Origin: a virus
IMG/VR virus record: IMGVR_UViG_3300033149_003715
Location: 62,001 to 126,000 of that record
Reading direction: 5' to 3' (one strand)
Length of the DNA stretch: 64,000 nt
Translations under genes and position numbers: made by a program
Part shown: piece by piece, positions 17,381 through 25,546 of the stretch
How positions within the stretch are numbered: the first letter of the stretch is position 1
How the letters are laid out: each line of letters begins with the position of its first letter
Notes under the pieces: generated by a model
What the model saw: the letters and a program-made list of their open reading frames with translations, nothing else
Databases searched by the model: none
What the model was told of the DNA's origin: nothing

Positions 17381-18013
17381 TTAGAATGAATATTTAGGTT
17401 TATATGCATCTTGGAATGGCATATTACCAGAACCAAAATGATATGCTAATTCACCTGGTACTTCACCACTTGGAATTGCAGCGTGATCTGCTAAGCCAAC
17501 GTTTGTGAATCGTGAATTTACAATATCGTAAACACCACTATTAACACTTTCTGGTTTATTTGCATCCCATGTGCCTGTAACTTGATTCCATTGATTAGCT
17601 CGTAGTGCAGTAGCAACTTGTGTATTACGTAGTGCTTCTACTTTATGAATTAATCTGCGATCTCCAAAATCAGCAGCACCAGAACGTAATGTGGTATCAG
17701 AAGTACCAGCAATATATTCTGTATTTGAACCACCACGCATCATAATATAGCGGTTTTCAGTCATGGTGGCAAAATTGCGACCACTAATGGCCATTTCACG
17801 AATATCTACCGTTTGTACAACGGTGCTTCCAAAAACATCGTTCATAGCATATGCTCTGGCCGCATTATCTAACAATGAAGTATCGCTACCAAGTCCTAAA
17901 GCAGCACCACCAGTTACACTTGGTTGATTAGAACTTGTAATTGCTGAACCGGCTGTGTCAAAATAGTCATTACCGCGACTGGGATTTACAATTAGATAAT
18001 TAAAATCTGACAT
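17381..18013 (-). CDS. presumed abundant virion/structural protein
   Basis: 210 aa with composition unlike its neighbours: rich in Ala, Gly, Ser, Thr, Asn, few Lys/Ile, and almost no Cys. Segments such as TGGAALGLGSDTSLLDNAARAYAM-type repeats and RGGSNTEYIAGTSDTTLRSG read like a beta-rich structural protein. It has its own leader with a GAGG SD and a dedicated terminator, the setting of a highly expressed gene. A ClpP-like protease gene lies directly upstream. No homologue is recognised; virion location is inference. Confidence 0.7.
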   Translation of the reverse strand: MSDFNYLIVNPSRGNDYFDTAGSAITSSNQPSVTGGAALGLGSDTSLLDNAARAYAMNDVFGSTVVQTVDIREMAISGRNFATMTENRYIMMRGGSNTEYIAGTSDTTLRSGAADFGDRRLIHKVEALRNTQVATALRANQWNQVTGTWDANKPESVNSGVYDIVNSRFTNVGLADHAAIPSGEVPGELAYHFGSGNMPFQDAYKPKYSF

Positions 18014-18126
18014 ATTAAATTAACCTCATAAAAGCATTTTTTATATCCTACACGTCCTAAAAATAATTCCCATGTCTAATATAGTATACACTAAATATTA
18101 TTTTCTCTTGATATTTTTTGTTAAAT
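18014..18126 (-). promoter_or_regulatory. leader/promoter region of presumed virion protein gene
   Basis: 113 bp gap. In minus orientation it contains a TATACT -10-like box about 70 nt before the ATG, a TATAAAAA stretch about 30 nt before it, and a GAGG SD. No good -35 box is visible, so a phage-modified or late promoter is possible. Boundaries are not resolved. Confidence 0.4.
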
Positions 18127-18795
18127 TTAGTATTTTGCTCTGATTTGATATAAATCTTGATATCCTTCATCTCCTAAAACTGCGTCTGCGAATCCATACC
18201 GTACAGCTTCTCTAGCAGTCATGTACCAGTCCTCTTTTTTATCCATTTTGTCTTTAAGAAATTTTTTGATTTTATCTATATTCCAATTTTTAAAATATTG
18301 TCCTCCGCAACATTTTTCGGCATAAATATTTAGCATTTCTTGTGTGGATTTGTTATTCCATTCAATTTCTGTAGTAACTTGTTTATTAGTTCCTTGTGTG
18401 GAAATAAAACCTTCGTGAATCATAAATAAACAATTTTGGGTTAAAACTCTGTATGTTGCTGCTTGTGGAATTAAACTTGACATTGATCTTGCATGTGCAT
18501 ATGATAAAACCGTTGTGGGGGCTTCACTCATTTTTAATGCATCGTACATTGCCATTCCATATTCCCAAGAACCTCCACATGTCATCATATGAATCAAAAT
18601 ATCATCTTTACCAAAATTATTTAAAATTCTTAAATTCCTAATAAATAATGACGCAACATTAAAATCAATATCTTCTGTGTTATCTGATGGTCGCACAAAT
18701 ATGTCACGATTTTCAATGTCTATACCATAATAATGTATTTCTTCAATAGCTTGAGATTTTTGTGTTCTAGTTAACCTTTTCATTGTTGTGTTCAT
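18127..18795 (-). CDS. ClpP-like serine protease
   Basis: 222 aa of the ClpP/crotonase-like peptidase S14 family. The GGS oxyanion-type turn (MMTCGGSWEYGMAMYDAL), nucleophile Ser104 in HARSMSS and His127 in MIHEG are present. Phage ClpP-like enzymes often act as prohead proteases; being immediately upstream of a presumed virion protein supports that, but a role in host proteolysis is also possible. No Clp ATPase gene is in the window. Confidence 0.87.
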   Translation of the reverse strand: MNTTMKRLTRTQKSQAIEEIHYYGIDIENRDIFVRPSDNTEDIDFNVASLFIRNLRILNNFGKDDILIHMMTCGGSWEYGMAMYDALKMSEAPTTVLSYAHARSMSSLIPQAATYRVLTQNCLFMIHEGFISTQGTNKQVTTEIEWNNKSTQEMLNIYAEKCCGGQYFKNWNIDKIKKFLKDKMDKKEDWYMTAREAVRYGFADAVLGDEGYQDLYQIRAKY

Positions 18796-19240
18796 TATTT
18801 TTTTTATTTGAAAGATATTTATTTACTGCGACTGCAATTGAATTCATTACATTTCGTGGCACAAACAATTTTCCAATACCAACCCTCATACGATATCTGG
18901 TATATATATCAAGAGTTTCTACTCCATCTATTTTATTAATGATGTGCAGTATATTATTATCTAGATCAAAATTACAGTGCCCAATCCAAAAATTAAACAA
19001 TTTACCAGGAGTAGTTTGTTCTGTTAATGGAACTACACCATTTGGAGTAGAAAGAAGGCTCACTTTAGGGTTTTGTTCGCTATTATTTGGTATATTATCA
19101 TTGTATGAACTATCATATTCATCGTCTTGATTAAAATTTTTTACTAATTCAGAGTATGGATCTTGCCATTTTTCCCATGCAATCATAAACTTCTGCTTAT
19201 TATATTCGATATTTTTGGTTTGCATTTTATGTAATATCAT
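18767..19240 (-). CDS. unknown 157 aa protein
   Basis: Not recognised. An acidic, Asn/Asp/Ser-rich middle (NQDDEYDSSYNDN) looks disordered, followed by a more ordered part (GKLFNFWIGHCNFDLDNNIL). Overlaps ThyX upstream by 14 nt and ClpP-like downstream by 29 nt. The true start may be the internal ATG at 19225 (MQTKN), just past the ThyX stop. Confidence 0.65.
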   Translation of the reverse strand: MILHKMQTKNIEYNKQKFMIAWEKWQDPYSELVKNFNQDDEYDSSYNDNIPNNSEQNPKVSLLSTPNGVVPLTEQTTPGKLFNFWIGHCNFDLDNNILHIINKIDGVETLDIYTRYRMRVGIGKLFVPRNVMNSIAVAVNKYLSNKKNNEHNNEKVN

Positions 19241-19940
19241 TAAAAATTATAGGGATATTATTTTGTAACTCTTTTAATAATGGTTGCATTATTTCACGCA
19301 TTTGTGGATGTGCAGCACGAGATGTTCTTAATGCTAAAATATGTCTCCATTCTCTTAAATTTGCTGTACAAACAATTTCTGTTTTTAGTGCGTGTGGTAA
19401 AACAGAACGTGCTTGTTGTGGTGACCAATTATTGTTCAATAAATTATTATATATTAAAGAAGAAGAAAATAAGGACGATAACCAGTCGTATGTATTATCA
19501 TCAATATCATTTCTAGACAAAAAACTACCATCACGATGCACATTACCGCTTAAACTTTGTTGATATTTACCCGGTAATAAATTAACCCAAGGTGGAATAA
19601 TAAATGTAATATTGTTATTGTATCTACAATACCTTGTACTTTCCACAGAATAAGAAGCTAATCTATGCCGTGTTAATTCTGCTAAAAATCCTCTATCTAC
19701 TATAAATTTTACTGATAAATTGATATGTTCAATAACAGATAAATGTCCTATTTTGATAATTTTTTCTACAAAATTTAAATAAGAATCAGTTGTTATTTTA
19801 TATTCAGATTTATAACATGTACGAGCCGCATATTCAATTAATTTCAGGGCTTGTATACCCCATTGTTTCAGATCCGAATCAGGATGTATGATTTGATAAA
19901 ATGGTTTGATTAAATATATCTCGCTTATTGTATGTCGCAT
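19227..19940 (-). CDS. thyX: flavin-dependent thymidylate synthase ThyX
   Basis: 237 aa. The diagnostic RHR-x2-S-x4-S-x-R motif is RHRLASYSVESTR (91-103), preceded by HLSVIEHINLSVKF. Makes dTMP from dUMP with FAD, NADPH and methylene-tetrahydrofolate; substrate dUMP would come from the dCMP deaminase at 15.6 kb. SD AAAGGTG before the ATG. C-terminus WRHILALRTSRAAHPQMREI is also typical of the family. Confidence 0.95.
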   Translation of the reverse strand: MRHTISEIYLIKPFYQIIHPDSDLKQWGIQALKLIEYAARTCYKSEYKITTDSYLNFVEKIIKIGHLSVIEHINLSVKFIVDRGFLAELTRHRLASYSVESTRYCRYNNNITFIIPPWVNLLPGKYQQSLSGNVHRDGSFLSRNDIDDNTYDWLSSLFSSSLIYNNLLNNNWSPQQARSVLPHALKTEIVCTANLREWRHILALRTSRAAHPQMREIMQPLLKELQNNIPIIFNDIT

Positions 19941-19984
19941 ATTACTAACACCTTTTATTTATATATTATCTATATTCATGTAAT

Positions 19985-20383
19985 TTAATCAACAAAGGTA
20001 AAGTTTGTCGATGTTGGTGTTGTTAAAGCAGATAATGGCGATATAACAGGATGTGTATTTGCTGTTTTATCAGCAGTTTCCCAGCTTTTCAAAACATTCT
20101 GCACAAAGCTTTTAAGTAAAATATTTTGACTATTATGCGATAATATTCTGTTTTTAATACCATCATCTAAACAACCATTTGTTATATAATATATCAATTC
20201 TCCCAAATATTTAGCTACATCTTGATTAGCTAATATCCACTCACAATCTATATGTATTTTACCATTAAGCAATAATGTGAAACTAACATTGGCAACTGGT
20301 GTTAATTCTGGGGGTAAATTTTGTAATTCTTGTTTATCTAATTGATCTGAAGATTCTTGTTGGTTTGTATTATTTGTTGTCAT
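19985..20383 (-). CDS. unknown 132 aa protein
   Basis: Not recognised. Gln/Glu/Asn-rich N-terminus, a folded centre (NVSFTLLLNGKIHIDCEWIL ... LGELIYYITNGCL) and a Thr/Pro-rich tail. SD AAGGGT. Lies between the sigma-like gene and ThyX with 10 and 44 nt gaps. Confidence 0.68.
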   Translation of the reverse strand: MTTNNTNQQESSDQLDKQELQNLPPELTPVANVSFTLLLNGKIHIDCEWILANQDVAKYLGELIYYITNGCLDDGIKNRILSHNSQNILLKSFVQNVLKSWETADKTANTHPVISPLSALTTPTSTNFTFVD

Positions 20384-20392
20384 ATTTTACCC

Positions 20393-20704
20393 TTAAGCTA
20401 CTAGATGTTTTGATGCCTGTACCCAATTGTATCCATGATTTAATTTAGTTTCTAAAGGAATCATACACTTATAAACAATGTATAAATTTTCATTTATTGT
20501 TGATACTTCATACAATTCTGGGTTAACCCATGCAATATCTAGATCTACACATTGTTCAAATAATTCCGTTAACGTATGATATATACTCTTATCGGTTAAT
20601 AAAATTTCTGGTTGATTGCCGTTATCATTGCCAACAAAATACATGGAACCGTTTTGCAAATTTACACCAATGATTGTTAATTTAATTTTAACTATGTATT
20701 TCAT
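20393..20704 (-). CDS. unknown 103 aa protein
   Basis: Not recognised. Beta-rich look (IVKIKLTIIGVNLQNGSMYFVG) with a central acidic helix. Overlaps the end of the sigma-like gene by 17 nt, so probably translationally coupled to it. Confidence 0.66.
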   Translation of the reverse strand: MKYIVKIKLTIIGVNLQNGSMYFVGNDNGNQPEILLTDKSIYHTLTELFEQCVDLDIAWVNPELYEVSTINENLYIVYKCMIPLETKLNHGYNWVQASKHLVA

Positions 20705-21272
20705 CTTGATAGTGTTTTCTAAGTTTTCTTATGGCTTTTTTGTATGTATATTCGACAGCAGACTTGGTTATACCAAATTTTGCACCAATGGCTTGAAATG
20801 TTAGGTTATCAACGTGATACATATGTACATATTGGCGTTCTCGTGTGGTTAATAGTTGGGATTGTAATAATTCCTCAATAGTTTCTTGCTTAATGATATG
20901 ATCTAATGGTGTTTTGTTCTGAATAAATGTAAAATGATAATTGTTTGGTTGAACATCTTTGCAATTAAAGTAATTATGTATAATTTTTTTAAGTACCCAA
21001 TATACTTTTTGGTACCTATAAGCAGATTTGGTTGTATTATTACAACGTTTTTCTTCCCATGTCCAATCCGCCATCATAATTGCCGTAGCTACATTACCCA
21101 CAATATCATCACTATTTAACATAATATTTCTTAAGTATGAGCAATGCTTTGTAGTAAAATAATTAATACATCGTCTTGATAAATTCAAATATATTGATAA
21201 GGGCTCAAATTCATCATTTGTTTTGGTGGGTTTAGATTTACGTGGATTTTTTATGGCAGTTAAATCAATCAT
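20688..21272 (-). CDS. sigma-70-like RNA polymerase sigma factor
   Basis: 194 aa. Residues about 55-110 resemble sigma region 2 (NSDDIVGNVATAIMMADWTWEE ... KVYWVLKKIIHNYF), and residues about 138-190 are a clear region-4 helix-turn-helix (LLTTRERQYVHMYHVDNLTFQAIGAKFGITKSAVEYTYKKAIRKL, quoted in part). It would redirect host RNA polymerase to a set of phage promoters. A DNA-binding protein without sigma activity is the alternative. Confidence 0.78.
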   Translation of the reverse strand: MIDLTAIKNPRKSKPTKTNDEFEPLSIYLNLSRRCINYFTTKHCSYLRNIMLNSDDIVGNVATAIMMADWTWEEKRCNNTTKSAYRYQKVYWVLKKIIHNYFNCKDVQPNNYHFTFIQNKTPLDHIIKQETIEELLQSQLLTTRERQYVHMYHVDNLTFQAIGAKFGITKSAVEYTYKKAIRKLRKHYQDEIHS

Positions 21273-21276
21273 ATAT

Positions 21277-21465
21277 TTATCTTTTGTGTGTTTTTGTTTT
21301 ATTTCTGATTCTTTCTATTTCAATCATTAGACCTTTTTCAATTATAGCCGACGATGTTGGTGAACATTGTAGTTTTTCAGCTTCAGATAAAGCCCAATCT
21401 GGAACTTTACCGTTTGGCCAAATACCAGTAGTTTTTAATGTTTTGATGTCATCGTATTCACTCAT
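21277..21465 (-). CDS. unknown 62 aa protein
   Basis: Start chosen at ATG 21465 because AGGAG is 7 nt upstream; the ATG at 21471 would be too close. Acidic N-terminus MSEYDDIKTLKTT then WALSEAEKLQ and a basic tail. Four bases before the sigma-like gene's terminal region. Function unknown. Confidence 0.6.
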   Translation of the reverse strand: MSEYDDIKTLKTTGIWPNGKVPDWALSEAEKLQCSPTSSAIIEKGLMIEIERIRNKTKTHKR

Positions 21466-21494
21466 TATCATACTCCTAAGATTATTCTCATATT

Positions 21495-22583
21495 TTATTC
21501 AAGTATATTAATAAGTTTCTGTACTGAATTTTCCCAAGTGAATTGTTTAGCCGTTTCAATACCCTCCTGATTAGACGGTCTTTCTTTATAGACATAACGC
21601 ATATAATCTACTATTTGATCTATATGCTTATCAGTGATTTTACCCCATTGTCCTTGTCCATAAAACCATTTTGTATGAGGAAAAACATTGGATACGTTAT
21701 CATATGCATCTTCTAATTCATCAATTTCTAATAGATAAGAATTATCATCATTAACGTATTCTGAATGTCCACTATAATTTGTTGTAATAACTGGTTTACC
21801 GCATGATAAAGACTGTAAAATTGGTAATCCAAATCCTTCTGCTCGTGTTGGAAATATACAGCAGTGTGCAGTATTAATTATATGTGCTAATAATTTATCA
21901 GTTTCAACTGGTGGTACAAAAATTATTTTATTACCAAGTGGTGTAGATTTATAATATTTTTCCCATTCTTGTATCTCCTGTGGTGTTAGAAATGGATTGT
22001 GCCACATCATACCTAAGACTACATTGTCTTTTTGGGTAAATGCTTTATTAAACGCCTGAATAAGTACATCATGTCCTTTTCTTTTTTCGATTTTGGCTAT
22101 GTTTAAAAAGTAAAAATTGTCTGTATGTTGGTATACTGTTTGTGGATAAAAAATTGATCTATCTACGCCTAATGGCACAACAGATACATTACATTTTACC
22201 CGATGGTTACATAAAATATTTGCTGCCCACTCAGAAGCTACACATATATGATCCATGTAATTGATATTATATAAACTAACAGTACCTAATTTGTTTAATT
22301 CAAAAAATGGAAATCCAATATATTTACCTTTACCAATTGTTTTTTCAATTAAACCAAATTCATGCCATATAATTAAACATGGATCATTGATATTTATATC
22401 GTAGTTAGATTTAATACATTGTTTTAGTGTATCTTGATATTCCGACGGAATTAACGGTTGACCAATTGAAAAATATTTAACATTATAATATTGTTGCAAA
22501 TTTATTAATAAATTAAAACATGCGTGTCCATATCCCAACTGAATATTTGATGGACCGTGAATTATTAAATTATTTTTAGACAT
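21495..22583 (-). CDS. GT4-family glycosyltransferase
   Basis: 362 aa, GT-B fold. N-terminal NLIIHGPSNIQLGYGHACFNL, then KIEKRKGHDVLIQAFNKAF at the start of the second Rossmann domain and the E-x7-E donor site FPTRAEGFGLPILQSLSCGKPVITTNYSGHSEYV. Transfers a sugar from a nucleotide donor to an unknown acceptor (phage DNA, virion or host glycan). It is separated from the main sugar island by 7 kb. Confidence 0.9.
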   Translation of the reverse strand: MSKNNLIIHGPSNIQLGYGHACFNLLINLQQYYNVKYFSIGQPLIPSEYQDTLKQCIKSNYDININDPCLIIWHEFGLIEKTIGKGKYIGFPFFELNKLGTVSLYNINYMDHICVASEWAANILCNHRVKCNVSVVPLGVDRSIFYPQTVYQHTDNFYFLNIAKIEKRKGHDVLIQAFNKAFTQKDNVVLGMMWHNPFLTPQEIQEWEKYYKSTPLGNKIIFVPPVETDKLLAHIINTAHCCIFPTRAEGFGLPILQSLSCGKPVITTNYSGHSEYVNDDNSYLLEIDELEDAYDNVSNVFPHTKWFYGQGQWGKITDKHIDQIVDYMRYVYKERPSNQEGIETAKQFTWENSVQKLINILE

Positions 22584-22610
22584 ATACTTTAAGTTCTTTG
22601 TTTTTTATTA

Positions 22611-22895
22611 TTAATGTTCTTCTACTCTATTGTAAAATTTTACTCCAATTTTTTTGAGTGTTGGTATAATTTTTTGTACAAAACATTGTGGACATATATC
22701 TGCTTTTGTAACATCCGCATAGTATGAATCAGGATATTGTTTACCTGTTCTTATTTCAATGGTTGTTTCTTGTATGTCGTATAGTCCATCATCCCAAACA
22801 CTTTGGTGTTTTTTTTGTTTCCCACACAAATCGCATTGAATATAATCTACCTGCGTAACTTGTTGTGTTATTGTTTTTTTTGTGTACTTAATCAT
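22611..22895 (-). CDS. small zinc-ribbon protein
   Basis: 94 aa with two C-x2-C knuckles (QCDLCGKQ at about 20 and ICPQCF at about 69) separated by a beta-rich stretch. No family recognised; zinc binding is inferred. Overlaps the preceding gene by 8 nt. Confidence 0.68.
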   Translation of the reverse strand: MIKYTKKTITQQVTQVDYIQCDLCGKQKKHQSVWDDGLYDIQETTIEIRTGKQYPDSYYADVTKADICPQCFVQKIIPTLKKIGVKFYNRVEEH

Positions 22896-23166
22896 TTTTT
22901 ATCTCTTGAGATGTTATAGTTAAATCAACATATTCATTCATATATTGTAACATAGCCCTAGATAAAGTTTGTTGAAATTTCAGTCTTTTTAATTGTTGTT
23001 CGTTCATGTTTGCTAAAGATCCATATTGACGTTTTAACCGATTGTGTTTCTTACGTGCCCTGCAAACTTCTTTTTTAGGTGGTAAGTTAGCAAGAATTTT
23101 GCCCCATTGTAACATTTTTTCTATGCGATATTTTTCTTTTTGTTTAGTATTCATATATAATACCAT
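22888..23166 (-). CDS. unknown basic 92 aa protein
   Basis: Lys/Arg-rich N-terminal two-thirds (PPKKEVCRARKKHNRLKRQYG) and a hydrophobic C-terminus. An internal ATG at 23154 (MNTKQKEKY) is an alternative start. Preceded by the structured G-rich intergenic region, with no convincing SD. Function unknown. Confidence 0.6.
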   Translation of the reverse strand: MVLYMNTKQKEKYRIEKMLQWGKILANLPPKKEVCRARKKHNRLKRQYGSLANMNEQQLKRLKFQQTLSRAMLQYMNEYVDLTITSQEIKND

Positions 23167-23417
23167 TTTCGATAGGAGTAGAATTGTGATTTAGGAAGGA
23201 ATAAAAAAATATCATCCTCCACCCCACCCTCCAACCGCCACTTTTTATAGTGCTTAGCACGCACTGTTAGTAATCTCTTCCTAAATGATAGCGAGTCATT
23301 TAGTATTTAGTTCGCTAGAAATGTATAATGATATCTATGAATATTACCCGTTCTTTTTGTGAACCCAGTATATATTATCATAAATATCTTAGAATACATC
23401 TCACTAAATCGAGATTA
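23167..23417. other. structured gene-free region with G-rich transcript strand
   Basis: 251 bp without a gene. A 10-bp inverted repeat ATTTAGGAAG (23189-23198) / CTTCCTAAAT (23277-23286) encloses a C-rich stretch (23216-23239) that gives seven G-tracts on the minus strand, striking in such AT-rich DNA. Smaller hairpins follow (AGTGC/GCACT near 23250-23265; TAGCGA 23289-23294 / TCGCTA 23312-23317). Could be a regulatory RNA, termination site or replication element. Confidence 0.55.
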
Positions 23418-23687
23418 CTATTTGGGTCTTCCGATAACAGCTTTAATACCATCCGCCAAAGAAATAGTACGAAAACTATCAGGTTTAAATTCGGTTGGTT
23501 CTTTTTGTCTTAATCGAAAACTCTTACTTGTTTCATCCACATTTGATGATTTAAAACCGTGATTTTTAGCCCATTTTTTAGCTTGTTGTTTAGTAAATTT
23601 ATCTTTACTAAAAATTAAAGTTTGTATAGTAGTCTTTTCTTGTGCTATATTTAAATTTGTCAATACTTCATTAATAATTTTATTCAT
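23418..23687 (-). CDS. small phage protein with HGFK ... FRTI motif
   Basis: 89 aa. Layout FSKDKFTKQQAKKWAKNHGFK, then SFRLRQKEPTEF and FRTISLADGIKAVIGRPK, is a pattern I know from many phage and metagenomic proteins, sometimes as the tail of larger virion or protease proteins. Function not established. Ends before the structured gap at 23.2-23.4 kb. Confidence 0.75.
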   Translation of the reverse strand: MNKIINEVLTNLNIAQEKTTIQTLIFSKDKFTKQQAKKWAKNHGFKSSNVDETSKSFRLRQKEPTEFKPDSFRTISLADGIKAVIGRPK

Positions 23688-23695
23688 AAGTACAA

Positions 23696-23959
23696 TTATC
23701 TCCTAAATAATCGAAACCCACGCCGAACAGAGTATGTATTTATAGTATTGTTCATGCTTTGTATAGTCGGGGTTTTTTCTTTCACATTTTGCTTATTCAA
23801 CTTTTCTTGAATTGTCGAAGTAGTAGTAGGAGTTGATGTTTCTTCTTTCATAATAATTAACGTAATTGTACTAGCTATCAACGATTTATATTCATAAGCA
23901 AATGTAGATTGTAATAAAAGAAAGAATGTTACTAACGCAAAAATTAGTTTTTTAAACAT
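23696..23959 (-). CDS. small exported or membrane-anchored protein
   Basis: 87 aa from the ATG at 23959, preferred because GGAG sits 6 nt before it (an ATG four codons upstream overlaps that SD). MFKKLIFALVTFFLLLQSTFAYE is a typical signal peptide (first 20 residues shown in part), followed by Thr-rich KEETSTPTTTSTIQEK and a basic end. Function unknown. Confidence 0.68.
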   Translation of the reverse strand: MFKKLIFALVTFFLLLQSTFAYEYKSLIASTITLIIMKEETSTPTTTSTIQEKLNKQNVKEKTPTIQSMNNTINTYSVRRGFRLFRR

Positions 23960-23974
23960 GATATGCTCCATAAA

Positions 23975-24904
23975 TTACAAATATGTGTTAAATCCATAGT
24001 CTGGTATATTTTGTGCCCTAAAACCTTTATAATCAGAATATGCAAAACAATCATTACCAGCAAAAACTTTATCGCAAATATCAGCCTCTTCCCACCAAGA
24101 ACATACTTTCATATTATTTGGCATATCATCAGGCCAATGTCCACCACTAACGTGATCTCCCCAGCCAGTATTTGTTTTTAATAATGCCGGCTTTGGTTCC
24201 CATCGTACACCAATATAATTCATTGCATGTGCAATTTTACTACCACCATATCCATATCCATTTTTATCCCGTCTACGTGGTACTGGATTGCGACTATGTG
24301 CATTTGTAATTGGGTATCCATTTTGAATAAATCGTGCCGCAGTTTCAAAATCTTTGATTAACGTAGTATCTTTAACAATGTGTTCTCTAGCAATGGGTTC
24401 TAAACTATCAGGTACACCAACACGTCCATATTGTTTTGCTCGTTTACCACTGTATTGTCTAAAGTCATATTTATTAAGATATGTTGTTCTATGTAATGTA
24501 CCACATTGAATAACCGATTTAGCTCCTGCGGAACCGTATGATCCATCCCTACTATAATTTGGCCTTCCAAAAATTTCCACACGCATAAAACCATATGAAG
24601 TTTCACTACAAACTTGAAACATTGCCTGTTCTGGTAGATTTTTAAGATAAATTTGTACACCCATTAACACATCTATCGCATGTGCTGTGGACCAAGAAAC
24701 ACAATCACCAATTCCTTGATAACCATAATTCCAATTTTGAAAAGCTTGAAATAAATATGGATATAATATTACATTTTTTTTCTCATCCCTAAATTTTTGT
24801 TGTGCAATTTTCTTACCATCGGGTTCATTACCCAGTTTTGCCCATAAATTTAGAAAAAGATCAGTTTCTCTAGGGTTTGGAATATATCCTGTATATTGTG
24901 TCAT
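23975..24904 (-). CDS. papain-like (C1) cysteine protease
   Basis: 309 aa. The papain signature is present in order: Gln63 and Cys68 in YQGIGDCVSWS, His226 in SKIAHAMNYIG and Asn245 in TNTGWG. There is no signal peptide or long prodomain. Possible roles are virion-protein processing or host-protein cleavage; phage C1-fold proteases of this kind are little studied. SD AAGGT before the ATG. Confidence 0.82.
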   Translation of the reverse strand: MTQYTGYIPNPRETDLFLNLWAKLGNEPDGKKIAQQKFRDEKKNVILYPYLFQAFQNWNYGYQGIGDCVSWSTAHAIDVLMGVQIYLKNLPEQAMFQVCSETSYGFMRVEIFGRPNYSRDGSYGSAGAKSVIQCGTLHRTTYLNKYDFRQYSGKRAKQYGRVGVPDSLEPIAREHIVKDTTLIKDFETAARFIQNGYPITNAHSRNPVPRRRDKNGYGYGGSKIAHAMNYIGVRWEPKPALLKTNTGWGDHVSGGHWPDDMPNNMKVCSWWEEADICDKVFAGNDCFAYSDYKGFRAQNIPDYGFNTYL

Positions 24905-24932
24905 ATTAATACCTTATCATATATTTTACAAC

Positions 24933-25004
24933 AGCCGGTTGTAGGATTTGAACCCACTTTCTCTGATTACAAATCAGTTGCTCTACCAATTGAGCTAAAC
25001 CGGC
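24933..25004 (-). tRNA. tRNA-Thr (anticodon UGU)
   Basis: 72 nt cloverleaf: acceptor GCCGGTT/AACCGGC, D-arm GCTC/GAGC, anticodon loop TTTGTAA giving UGU, T-arm GTGGG-TTCAAAT-CCTAC. The anticodon stem has one A-A mismatch at its base. CCA is not encoded. Very like E. coli tRNA-Thr(UGU). Reads ACA, which suits an AT-rich genome. It is the only tRNA I see in the window. Confidence 0.95.
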
Positions 25005-25009
25005 ACTTC

Positions 25010-25546
25010 TTATACTTCATTACCCCAAGCATCCCAACCTTTTATTTTTTCTCTTGCAAATAATTCGATACGTGGTAAATCACCAACAAGTTTAACAATT
25101 CGTTTTCTCACCTCGTTTGGTTTCTTACTATGTTCTTCGATGGATGTATCAATAATCGAGTGAATTCCTGCATTTATTCTTTTTGGTTTTCCTTTTGTTG
25201 CTAAAAGGCACAATTCAGCATTTGCCCTAGTCCAATTACCCATTCCCCAAAACCAACTATTAGATTTTTTATTTCTTTTTACCCAAGTAAACGCTACTGT
25301 TTTATATTTGAAACCCCATTTTTCTATTAAATCCCAACACTCATTAAGTTTTGGCATTGTTACCCAAAGAAAAAGAATACAATTTTTATCAGTTATTTGA
25401 GTAACAGGCAAATTATCAAGATAATTTTTATCCAATGTTTGATATTTACACCCAGCCCCTCTATTACCTGCAAGAGCTTTATCTTTATAGCTCCACGGCG
25501 GATCGGCATAAATGATTTGATATTTCTTATTAGGAAATGGTATCAT
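25010..25546 (-). CDS. MT-A70-like adenine N6-methyltransferase
   Basis: 178 aa starting at the ATG that overlaps the upstream stop as ATGA (a GTG 9 codons upstream is possible). IIYADPPWSY carries the DPPW catalytic motif; LFLWVTMPKLNECWDLIEKWGF and the C-terminal RIELFAREKIKGWDAWGNE are typical MT-A70 features. Phage members methylate adenine in DNA, probably to evade restriction. Confidence 0.9.
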   Translation of the reverse strand: MIPFPNKKYQIIYADPPWSYKDKALAGNRGAGCKYQTLDKNYLDNLPVTQITDKNCILFLWVTMPKLNECWDLIEKWGFKYKTVAFTWVKRNKKSNSWFWGMGNWTRANAELCLLATKGKPKRINAGIHSIIDTSIEEHSKKPNEVRKRIVKLVGDLPRIELFAREKIKGWDAWGNEV

